A DNA stretch of 64,000 nucleotides from Istiophorus platypterus (lineage: Eukaryota; Chordata; Actinopteri; Istiophoriformes; Istiophoridae), in NCBI GenBank assembly GCA_016859345.1, contig CM029121.1:3148329-3212328 (forward strand), written 5' to 3'. The notes beneath the pieces are model-generated. The model saw only the letters and a list, made by a program, of their open reading frames with translations. It was not told the DNA's origin and did not search any database. Below, piece by piece: positions 48,456 through 56,863 of this stretch (positions within the stretch are counted from its first letter, which is position 1; each line of letters starts with the position of its first letter). The translations under genes were made by a program, and so were the position numbers.

Positions 48456-48900
48456 AAGACACCACCCTCACTTGCTTATCATGATGACCATCCCTCACTC
48501 TACCTCATTCCTAACCTAAATATGTGCACTAAAACTAAGGACATCCACTGGGTTTGCCCCAGCAACCCCTTTATCAGAGAGCCTAAGCCCCTGAGCAAAA
48601 ATGCCAGGCTAGTATGTCCATCAGGGACAAACAGACAGGGACAAAAGGTGGAACGGGCCGGCAATTGATGGCTCTCGAGCACAATTGCCACCGAAGTCCT
48701 GATGTCTTATGACCTCCATGACACAGCCACTAAGTTAACCCTCGCAAATAAAACAGTGTTCTTAACGGTTCCTCAAGGAGCCACCGTACTTATCGATGAC
48801 ATTGTCCTCCATCATCTCAACCCTGACAGACATGATGCCGAGATTGATAATGGACGCATTCGAAGGTCACAACCACACCAAAGGACAAAGGTTCAGAAAG
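48285..48900 (+). pseudogene. env: Envelope-like remnant of an endogenous retrovirus
   Basis: Two open pieces flank a microsatellite. Before it: TVDPQNLGIGFILNLPIIER and QNIYRLKSVLKVGFWKD. After it: HDDHPSLYLIPNLNMCTKTK, DIHWVCPSNPFI, then DLHDTATKLTLANKTVF and LTVPQGATVLIDDIVLHHLN. The segment VPQGA..(I/L).(D/E)(D/E)I(V/I)LHHLNPDRHD also occurs in copy C just before its 3' LTR (55,550-55,760), which places this sequence in family 1, at the end of the provirus where env stands. Cysteines and possible N-glycosylation sites fit an ectodomain. It lies after the LTR of copy B, not before it, so it belongs to another, rearranged copy. Env is inferred from position; I cannot confirm it by homology. 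Confidence 0.5.
48399..48454. repeat. (CA)n microsatellite inside the env-like remnant
   Basis: About 27 uninterrupted CA units within the coding remnant. It shifts the frame between the two open pieces. Confidence 0.95.
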
Positions 48901-48999
48901 ATGGAGATGGGAGATGATAGAGTGATTTAGATGAGGCCGTTGGTGGATACGACCCAGCAGTCAGATGGATATTGGCTGAAGTGGAGAGAAAAGGAGATA

Positions 49000-50290
49000 A
49001 ATCAGGGAGGTAAATGAGTCCAAGAAAGGACAACACTGATGAGAGTGAGACAGTGATGGAGACTGAGAGCGAGGGTTCTTCATATCTTCACTCGGTAGCA
49101 TCCAGTACCGGGGTAGACGATGGAGAGATGGCAGGCTTTAAGAGAGGTCAAGAGAAGTATAGATAAATGCCGTTTGGAGAGCAGCACTGGAGAATCTATT
49201 ACAGGAGCTGCAGATAATGGAGAAAGAATTACAGAAGAAAAAGTCTCAAAAGTCAGACATTTCGAGGTATACTTTACACTCAAGAAAGGGGAAAGTACCC
49301 GATAAGTTGTGTCCAGTGGTTGTTTGAGGGCAGAATCTGCAGTACAAGCCTCGGCAGAATACAAACATGTCAGATATACTTGAAAAGTTACCCACTCATC
49401 AAGATGGAGCACATCCTTGGATTTCAAAGTTGGAAGAGGTTTTGGTGGGAACACAGCCTGCCATGGGAGACATTATAGACTTTTGGCTAGCGTCCTTGGG
49501 GCCCGAGCTATGGAAGAGATCTTACAGAAGGCAGGACTTAATCAATATGTGATGACTGCAGTAAATGACCCAGAGTTGTTTGCTGCAAGCAGAGGTCGGA
49601 TGTGGAGAGCACTGAAGAGATACATCCCCAACAAATGTACACCCTGATAATATATTTATTGAGTGATTGGGACCCCAGGAAAACCCAAGGGCTTACATAT
49701 CGAGGGCCCATCAAGTGTGAAGAAATGTCACAGGAAATGACCTGGACTTGAATCAAATGGAGCAATCAATTTTGTGAGCTGAGATACAGAAAGAACTGCC
49801 CCTACCAGTGAGGAGCAAACTGGCAGAGGTGGTTGGTCTTGGAAGCATGACAAAATGAGTTTACATGGATCATATAGCACATCAAGTCGAGCTATATCGA
49901 AAAAAGGAGCATGATCTGAAAGAACAGGACCAGGAGACTCAGAAAACTTAAGTACAATTGGTAGACAACAAGAAGAAAGAGAAGAAACAGGCTTTGGTTA
50001 TGCAGAGCCAGTCTCAACCAAATCAACCATCACCACAACCACAGCCGGGACAGATCCAGTTTCAACAGCCCCAGCCATTGTCTGAGGCCCCCACCACTTC
50101 CTTTGCACAACCAGTTTTTGGTCAGCCACAGAAATGGAGAGGAAGAGGTTGAGGGAATTTAGAAAGAGGTGGAGGAGGAAATTTTAATCCAAATTTTCAA
50201 CAGCCTCCAGAGGCATGTTATAATTGCAGACAGCCTGGCCATTTTGCTCGTGACTGTAACGGGGCCAGGAGGGAGTTTTACTAGAGGAGG
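49000..50290 (+). pseudogene. gag: Broken gag of copy D (family 2), with one CCHC zinc knuckle
   Basis: Frame pieces run in order: KLPTHQDGAHPWISKLEEVL at 49,400, then MEEILQKAGLNQYVMTAVND and FAASRGRMWRALKRYIP, as expected for a capsid-like region; a lysine-rich stretch at 49,960; a glutamine/proline-rich stretch (49,995-50,120); a GGG/RG-rich stretch; and the zinc knuckle CYNCRQPGHFARDC at 50,216-50,257, a perfect C-x2-C-x4-H-x4-C. Stops are present (for example TGA at 49,646 and TAG at 50,281) and frame changes near 49,450. The front of the element, with its 5' LTR and leader, is missing; the sequence joins the env-like remnant at about 48,880. Unlike family 1 this Gag has a normal nucleic-acid-binding knuckle. 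Confidence 0.8.
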
Positions 50291-50429
50291 TTTCAGAGGA
50301 TGATTCAGAGCACAACCACGGCCGCCAAAGACACCGGTAAACCCTTACATGGATCCGGAACCAGGGTTCTAGGGGTGCCCAGAAGATCCAAAAGGGGGGT
50401 GTCAGCTGGCAGTTTCAGGGCTGGATCAA

Positions 50430-50930
50430 GATCCAACAATAGAAGTGAAAGTAAATCATCAACCATTGGAAGTGATGGCAGATTGCAGAGCTGCTTTCAC
50501 ATGTATTCGGCCTGAGGATGCTATATATCTCCCCATGTCTAACCAATTGGTACAGACAATTGGGTTTGAGGGTATGAAACAGCTGATTCCTCTCACAAAA
50601 CCAAGTGAGCTCTGCTATAAGAGCTGAAGGATCACAATACCTATATTGGTGTCAGAACACACACCCATTGGACTCTTTGGGTAGAGATGCTTTGTGCAGA
50701 CTGAATTTTATATGGTGTACACCGCACAGCGGTCTGGTGAAAGTGCCAAATGATATTTGTCACGAAGTATTTATGAAAGCAGAGACTGAGGCTTCTTCAG
50801 TGTTTTGGATTGGAAATCTTAGTCTAGACCTATTGGAGCTGGTCAAGCTGTGGGAAAAGTTCATCATAGCAAACATGCCTGAGGCTAAGCTTCCTCAGTA
50901 TCCACTCCACTGAATGCGTAAGTAAGAATG
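50430..50930 (+). pseudogene. Broken retroviral protease of copy D
   Basis: MKVNHQPLEVMADCRAAFTC begins the retropepsin fold: strand, then the catalytic Asp in 'ADCRA' where an active enzyme has D-(T/S)-G-A. The Gly is replaced by Arg. After a frame change the end of the fold appears as DSLGRDALCRLNFIW, matching the '(L)G.D.L..L' helix. The stretch continues to PEAKLPQYPLH at 50,910. It follows Gag by about 170 bp, the usual order gag-pro-pol. Confidence 0.65.
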
Positions 50931-51389
50931 CAGCGGAGTTGTTGAGTTGTTACCTGAAGCAAGTTCAGCTTAGCTCGTGCTGCATAATTTTGGGACCGCA
51001 AGGAGCAGCTATGAAGGTAAACAGTGTAGGAGCATTTCCTAAGAATTGAAGTTTTCTGATGAATTTAGGCACAGAGTGGTGAATATTTCTCTCTTTACTC
51101 TTACAAACCAGCATGGAGAAGGGCTCATAGCCATTCTCCCGAACAACCGAATAGACCCAGCTTTTATACAGTGGGTACCAGTAGGCATTTGACAAAGAGG
51201 GTGATAAAGTAAAAGTGATAGAGTAATAAATTCGTAAAACAGTAAAGCACATAATCTAAACAATAAACACTGCTGAGCTCTTGATGACCCGACCAGGTGC
51301 CTTTAACAAGATTCATTGGACAGATAACTTTTGTAGACTACCAAAAGACAAGGCACATACTTTGACACAATAAATTCCTTACAACAGTA
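50931..51389. other. Decayed linker inside copy D
   Basis: No continuous frame on the plus strand. By position this is the segment between protease and RT. Minus-strand frames here have no domain and are treated as chance. Confidence 0.4.
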
Positions 51390-52640
51390 ATGATTATCTT
51401 GATAAAGAGTATGACATTGAGAAAAGTGTTCCACATGTGACTTTGATCTTGGCTGAGGGATATGAACAGAAGCACATAGGGACGATGATGGCAGAAGCCG
51501 AGGAGGCCATTTTTGCACCGATATAAGAAACCCTTGCTATCTGGAGAAGTGAGGATCAGCGGTTCATAAAGATCATGATCTCGGTTCAAGGACAGGGACA
51601 ACCACAAACTGTGCAGACGACACGAGTCAACTTTCAGTGTTAAGTTAGACTCAGATTGTATGAGAGAGGAGATACTAGTTCTAGAGTTACAAGTTCCAGA
51701 ATGTTTGTGGTCACGGTATAGTACTGATATTGGTCTTGTGAAGTCAGCCCAACCAATTAAAGTTGAACTCTGACCGGGAACCAAACCTCCTTGGAAGAGC
51801 AAGTACCCACTGAGGGAAGGGACAATCCAAGGGATTGAACCACAAATTGAAGGACTGTTGCAAGCAGATGTTTTGGGGATAAGTCTGAATCCTCTATTGC
51901 CTGTGGAGAAGCCAGATGATTCCTATCGCGTGATAGATGATTTAAGAGCAGTAAATGAAGAAGTACTCGCCGATTTTCCATCTGATGTGCCGGATCCGCA
52001 TGCTCTGTTAGCCTCAATCCCCCCAGAGGCTACACACTTTACAGTGGTGGATGTGTGTGGGGCATTTTTCAGGGTTCCACTTAGCATAGAAAGTCGAGGT
52101 TTATTTGGGTTTACATACAGAGGACAGTCCTATGAATACAAGAGATTACCACAAAGATTCAAACATAGTCCTCACATTTTCAATAAAGTGTTGAAAGACG
52201 ATTTGGCAGGGATAGATCAGATTTTGGAAAGCACTGTTGTTCAGCATGTCGACGACATTATCTTCTATTCGCCAGATAAGGAAATATGTCATAAAGACTT
52301 GATTAAATTCTTGCAGATATTGGCAGAAAAAGGACACAAGGCCTCTCAGAAGAAGTTGCGGTATTGTCAGGAGGAGGTAGTTTATCTGGGACAAACAATA
52401 ACTCAGGGACACAGAAGAATCTCTGACATTCATTTGGAAGCTATTCGAAAGGCTCCAAAGCCTAGAACAGTCAGAGAGATGACGACATTTCTTGGTATTG
52501 CTGGTTATTCTTCAGCATGGGTAGAGGACTATGCCAGCTTAACGGGACCTTTGAGGGCTATGATTAAAGATACTGGGAATGCCCAACTTCATTGTAATCT
52601 TACCTGGATACAGGATGGTCTTTTGGCGTGAGACAATTAA
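51390..52640 (+). pseudogene. pol: Reverse transcriptase of copy D, nearly continuous
   Basis: A 257-codon open frame (51,858-52,631) reads DSYRVIDDLRAVNEEVLADF, TVVDVCGAFFRVPLSIESRG (first catalytic Asp), FGFTYRGQSYEYKRLPQRFK and VVQHVDDIIFYSPDKEI. The catalytic box is HVDD instead of YVDD or YMDD. Motifs further on: EEVVYLGQTITQGHRRISD, TVREMTTFLGIAGYSSAWVE and LTGPLRAM. The 'DLRAVN' and 'FLG..GY' wording is that of gamma/epsilon-like retroviruses. Upstream, 51,400-51,640, a piece with VPHVTLILAEGYEQKHIG belongs to the start of Pol. The frame is lost at 52,631 and before 51,858. Confidence 0.85.
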
Positions 52641-53187
52641 ACAGAGATTACAGGAGGGTCCAGCACTAGCAGAGTATTCTAAGAATTTTTTGCTGTATGT
52701 GTCTACTTCCATTGGGGGTAAATATGCATGTGAAGTTCTTTGTCAGCCAAAAAAGGTACAGGCACAAGTCCTCAACCCGTTTCTTACTATTCCACTGCCT
52801 ATTCAGAAGTAGAGTTGGGGTTACCACTGTGTTACAGAGCAATGGTGGGAGTTTATCTAATGTATGACAAGGCATCATCTGTAACTATGGATTACCCTGT
52901 GACAATTCTTACCCATCATAGTCTCAAATCTTTTGAATTATGGTAAACATACATAGACTATGCCTAGGCTCAAAGACTATCATAGACTCTTAGAACAGGA
53001 AGATGTCATCTTGGCAAGATGCGCCATGGTAAATCCAGCTGAGAATTAGCCAACTCCAGAGGATGGGGAGCCACACGATTGTGTTCAGGAAGAAGAGAAA
53101 TACTCAAGGCTCAGGTCAGATTTGCAAGCCCTTCCGTTGCGTGAGGCGGATCTGGAGTATTGGCCTGACGGGTCCTGCTATCGAGGA
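52641..53187 (+). pseudogene. Connection domain and start of RNase H, copy D
   Basis: Frames read VSYYSTAYSEVELGLPLCYR and VTILTHHSLKSFELW, the connection between RT and RNase H in gamma-like Pol proteins. At 53,160 YWPDGSCYRG is the first active-site strand of RNase H (DGS). The coding ends here because copy C is inserted at 53,187/53,188. Stops near 52,945 and 52,965 break the frame. Confidence 0.7.
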
Positions 53188-53520
53188 TGTTGTGCTTCGG
53201 AGCCTAATACAGGACTTGGTTATTGGCAATAATTAGTGATTATTAAAATAATCATTAATAATTGTAAAGATTTGGATGGATCGGCTTAATCGGGATTACT
53301 GATACGGGGCACCACCGGGAAAACCCGGACTAATAGCTGAAATTCGGATGCAACCTCACGTAAGGCACCATCCGTTGTGCAGTGCAGGAGCAACAATTTG
53401 GCTATTAGCTAGAATTACTGATTATCAAGGATAATCTCGAGTAATTATTAAATTTAACAGAATCCGATCAATTAAAACCATCAAGAACGGGGCACCACCG
53501 GGACAAACCCGGACCAATAA
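53188..53520 (-). repeat. Two diverged tandem U5/PBS-like units in the LTR end
   Basis: Unit 1 is 53,373 to about 53,520 and unit 2 is 53,188-53,372. In the minus-strand sense each begins with a TATTGGTCCGGGTTT- or TATTAGTCCGGGTTTT-like piece, continues CCCGGTGGTGCCCCGT and AT-rich sequence, and ends GCACAAC. After the first GCACAAC comes GGATGGTGCCTTACGTGAGG, which looks like the sequence that follows a real LTR end (AATGGTGCCCCGTGTGAGG). So the second unit seems to be an added copy of LTR end plus primer-site leader. The solo LTR ends at the first GCACAACA. The same pair is present at 60,017-60,350. Confidence 0.75.
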
Positions 53521-54316
53521 CCAACTGTTGGATTCAGTCTCAAGAAAGGGTGTTCACTCAGAATTGCCAATAATTGGGATTATTGTTGATTCTATAGTGA
53601 ATAAGAAGGCACAGAGATCGGCACTGACCTTGTCAACCAGCTTGTTATCACAGTACGTGAACAGAAACACAAATAAACTTCTCCTTTAGCAATAACAGAA
53701 TTTATCATCATCAGCAATATCACCTTCAATTATCATCACTTTCAAATAATAACTCTTATTATTTACTACTAGCTACCAATTGTGAGATTGTGTAAGTATT
53801 GAGGTAGGTATGTGTGAGTGTGTGTGAGTATCTGTGTGGTGGTGTGTGTGTATACGTGTGAGTGTGTGTGAGGGTGCGTGAAGGAGGGTCTATGTGTGCG
53901 CGCGCCCGAAGGGAGGCGGACTGAGGCGGCGGGCGTGTCTAGTTACAGTCACGTCACGCGAGGGTCGGCCGGAAGGGAGTCTGGAATGTAGTGACGTTAC
54001 CGTTACCACCAGACTGAACAAAGAAAACTAAGTGGGGCAGGTTCGAACTCTCCCGCGCGCGGGCGTTCGAATCGGAACGTGTGCGTTAGTAGAAGAAGAA
54101 AAAAGACGAGTTCAACCAAAGACGCTCTGACGATCTTGGTTTAGAGACAGTATTTCCTGTATAGCACAGACTTTACTCGACTCAGTTGATGAGCGTTGCA
54201 AGTCTGGGCCTTTAACTGACACAGAAAGTACTGGTCTCGATCGTGATACAGAGCAGGACAGAAATTATCCGCTGCAGACGGATAACTTATAATTCATTCA
54301 GTGATGTTACAGATGA

Positions 54317-54328
54317 CTTATATAACAC
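54317..54328 (-). promoter_or_regulatory. Possible TATA box of the family-1 LTR
   Basis: On the minus strand GTTATATAAGTC, identical in the other LTR at about 61,140-61,151. It lies in the middle of the LTR, a sensible place for the U3/R border. The solo LTR and copy B do not keep it. A weak assignment. Confidence 0.35.
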
Positions 54329-54843
54329 ACAACCCATGTAGTCCTAAACATTCAACAGCTTATTACACTTTCGTTACTAACGTCTGCCCAGAGCTATAAG
54401 CCTCTTACTCTTTGACGAGTCCAGCGGTGCGGCGAGTTCGTCCTCGGCGTCCGTTTGCAGGAGAAGAGTCGTTGGTTAGCGGCTCTCGGCGGCTAACTTA
54501 TTTTCTCGACGAGATGGTTAGTCTCCGACGAGGTGTTTGATTCCGGCTCACGGCGGGGAATTCTTTCGTCGACTCAGAAGAAGCAGGATCTGTGTCCTTT
54601 CGTCTTCTTCGTGAAACGGGTAGGACACGTTAGCTACCAGGTTTCACCTCCTCGGACGTCCGGGCGTGAAGGCCGGTCTGTGACTCTGGACCGAGTTGAA
54701 CGGTGTCGGCGCGACACACAGCGAAGAGCGGAGGGCGGCTGGAACAGCAGGGGAATCCCGCTGACTCACGGTTAGTTAATTAGCTCAGAAACTTGGACTA
54801 CAACTAGTGTTCGCCACGAGGGACGAGGTCTAGATCTGGGTGC

Positions 54844-54971
54844 GGTTATCGATGCCACTTCTATTGGCGAGGCGTTCTCTGGTCTTGGTGAGAGTCCAGC
54901 GCAGAAGGGTTATCGGTGCCACTTCTATTGGCGAGGCGTTCTCTGATCTTGGTGAGAGTCCAACGCAGAAG
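54844..54971. repeat. 64-bp tandem duplication in one LTR
   Basis: Units 54,844-54,907 and 54,908-54,971 differ at three or so positions (for example GGTTATCGATGCC versus GGTTATCGGTGCC). The 5' LTR has a single unit at 61,667-61,730. Confidence 0.92.
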
Positions 54972-55273
54972 GGACGAGTTTCAGGAGTTTCTGTGTTAAT
55001 ATAACCTTAAGTGACGTCACGAATTGGTGTTGATTCTGACGGATTTAGCCCAATGGGATCCGTGGATATTTTATGGGTCCCGCTGTTCGGAAGGCACCGC
55101 GCCCGTTGGGGGTCGTCCATTTGGTCAGGTATCCAACTGGGACCTCGTGGTGGGGGGATGCTCTGCTGAGTTCTTTGTCTCCCTTGGTTATTTACACGTG
55201 GCCTTAGCTGGATCCCAGGTTTGGGTGTGCCTGTAGGCCTTCCTGTTCTACAGTCTGTTAGTGAGGCACAACA

Positions 55274-55283
55274 TCCCCCCTTT
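55274..55283 (-). promoter_or_regulatory. Polypurine tract of copy C
   Basis: In the sense of the provirus AAAGGGGGGA, directly before the LTR start TGTTGTGCC. It is the primer for plus-strand DNA synthesis in LTR retroelements and fixes the LTR border. Confidence 0.88.
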
Positions 55284-55549
55284 GATCTGAAGGCTGGGAT
55301 GCTGGTCGCGGCCTTTGGATCAAATTAGGGCCGAACAGTTCTGTAGCTTGTGTGCAACCTGGGTTTCAAAGTCCATGTGTTCCTGTGGTTAACAGGAGGT
55401 GACAGTTCATACAGTTCTCAAGAGTTCAGAGGGCTTTAGCATCTGGGCAGTTCTGAGGCTAACTCTGGGCAGAGTTCTCATAACATTAGCTAGATTCTAG
55501 TGTCAAGACATGATACAATTGAGGTTGTCACATTCTTTGCCGTTTGATA
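55284..55549 (-). other. Noncoding 3' leader of copy C
   Basis: Between the env-like scrap and the polypurine tract. No frame of note on the minus strand. Confidence 0.5.
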
Positions 55550-55790
55550 TTATTGCTGCAGTTCCCTAGTGGTGTGAACAAAACATGAACATAAACACAT
55601 GAAAACAATACCAAAGGAAAAAAAGGATGGGAGGAGAAAGGGAAGAGGAAGAAAGATTGTTAGGTGGCTATCATGTCTATCGGGGTTGAGGTGATGGAGG
55701 ATTATTTCCTCGATATGTATGATGGCTCCTTGAGGAACCCTTATGAACACTCTGCTTGTGGCCTATGGCATGCAGTTATTCCCCCCTTTC
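55550..55790 (-). pseudogene. env: Envelope-like C-terminal scrap of copy C
   Basis: The frame reads VFIRVPQGAIIHIEEIILHH then LNPDRHDS, shared with the remnant at 48,285-48,900, and continues with a strongly hydrophobic stretch, FLPLPFLLPSFFSFGIVFMC, followed by a short polar end. A membrane anchor and short tail close to the 3' LTR are what a retroviral transmembrane subunit has. The ectodomain is missing, so a deletion joined the two parts. It has no upstream signal peptide. Function as env is inferred from place and hydrophobicity only. Confidence 0.45.
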
Positions 55791-55918
55791 CTACTGTGTC
55801 ACATCTCCATCCCTCTGGGGAGGAGTTGACCGTGCTCCTTCAGAGGGTGAGAGTGGTCTGAAAGGCTTGAATGTCTGAGTCTCGTTCCTGCATGGTCATG
55901 AGATCTGCGTCCCCAGGT

Positions 55919-56863
55919 TTACGGCCTAAGCATAGGGTCTTGAGGGTCTTCTCGTCTTCCTCGCACTGGCTGCCGGGTGACAGCGTTCACTGAGGGAGCC
56001 TTGTTTGTAGGGAGCCATTCTTCCTTGAACTCCCACGGTGTACCCTGTTCCGCGCCCAACTTAGCTAGGCGGTCAGCTTCGTCGTTGCCATCTTTGTCTG
56101 GACCTGAAAATGGAGAGGGTCCTTTGACATTCTTCCAGTACACTGTCATCCCTCGGTCCCTTACGAGCTGGTCGCAGGCAAGGAAGAGTTCGGAGTTCTT
56201 AACTTCCTTATTCCTAGCATTCCTTATGCCGTTTTCCTTCCACACCGAGAGGTGGCAAATGAAGCTGTGGCGAGCGTAGTTGGAGTCTGAGCAGATCACC
56301 AGCTGTTCCATAGCCATTTTGGTAGCTTGTTGGAGTGCAATGAGTACTGCAGCGATTTCTGCATATTGACTCGTTCTGGCACCCAGCTGGAAGCTGTTTG
56401 GTTCGTCAGCCGTGTCGTTGACCCAGACGAGGCCGACTCCTGCTCGGATTTGGCGTTCATGTTGGTAGGAGCAACCGTCCACGTAGACTTCCGGCAGGCC
56501 TAAGCAGGCATTTGCGTCGTAATAGTGGTGGTTGGAAGGTGGGTGTTTCCCGGCGTCGGCTTGGGACCACAAGACTTGGTTGGCTGTGTCCAGCTTGGCA
56601 CCCAGACTGACGAGGAGGTCGGCCCCAACGAGGAATGGGGTTTGGAGCTGAGGCACTACGCTCACCAGGTGCACAACCTCTTTTCTCCCAATACGCACGG
56701 ATAGGGCACACACTCCAATTGCTTTGTTTGGTGGCTGCGATGCCTTTGCAGGGAGCAGGCAGTGACTTCGCTGTGCGAAGGTAGGCGGGGTTCGGCTTCG
56801 GCACACGTCGTTATACAGGTCCTGGCTGATGGCAGTTTTCTGACCACAGTGCCAGGAGTACAT
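55919..56863 (-). CDS. Pol fragment: protease-like module fused in frame to RNase H, RT deleted
   Basis: A 314-codon frame. Residues 46-92 (KAIGVCALSVRIG then TPFLVGADLLVSLGAKLD) form the end of a second retropepsin-like module. After LWSQADAGKHPPS (about residue 110) the sequence jumps to RNase H: VYVDG (D129), SQYAEIAAVLIALQQ (E169), ICSDSNYARH (D193) and GNDEADRLAK (D261). All four catalytic acids are present. In copy B the same first module leads into a long linker and an RT, so about 2 kb including the whole RT has been lost here, without breaking the frame. The frame is +1 relative to the Gag/protease frame, overlapping it by 53 bases. The ATG at 56,863 need not be used. RNase H would cut the RNA of RNA-DNA hybrids during reverse transcription. 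Integrase does not follow. Confidence 0.8.
   Translation of the reverse strand: MYSWHCGQKTAISQDLYNDVCRSRTPPTFAQRSHCLLPAKASQPPNKAIGVCALSVRIGRKEVVHLVSVVPQLQTPFLVGADLLVSLGAKLDTANQVLWSQADAGKHPPSNHHYYDANACLGLPEVYVDGCSYQHERQIRAGVGLVWVNDTADEPNSFQLGARTSQYAEIAAVLIALQQATKMAMEQLVICSDSNYARHSFICHLSVWKENGIRNARNKEVKNSELFLACDQLVRDRGMTVYWKNVKGPSPFSGPDKDGNDEADRLAKLGAEQGTPWEFKEEWLPTNKAPSVNAVTRQPVRGRREDPQDPMLRP

Larger units (their letters stand above)
53188..55273 (-). repeat. 3' LTR of copy C, complete (2,086 bp)
   Basis: On the minus strand it starts TGTTGTGCCTCACTAACAG next to the polypurine tract and ends GAAGCACAACA. Perfect 8-bp inverted ends TGTTGTGC/GCACAACA. It matches the 5' LTR at 60,017 over more than 1.8 kb with about two dozen differences. 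It has two copies of a 64-bp unit (54,844-54,971) where the other LTR has one. The last part (53,188-53,520 in the window) holds two related U5-like units. Confidence 0.92.

Noticed and set aside
51338..51802. 154-codon minus-strand frame
   Set aside because: Antisense of the Pol segment before the RT of copy D; no recognised family.
54533..54775. 80-codon frame, identical in both LTRs (also 61,356-61,598)
   Set aside because: It is antisense to the provirus and lies wholly in the LTR. Its identity follows from LTR identity, and no other LTR copy keeps it.
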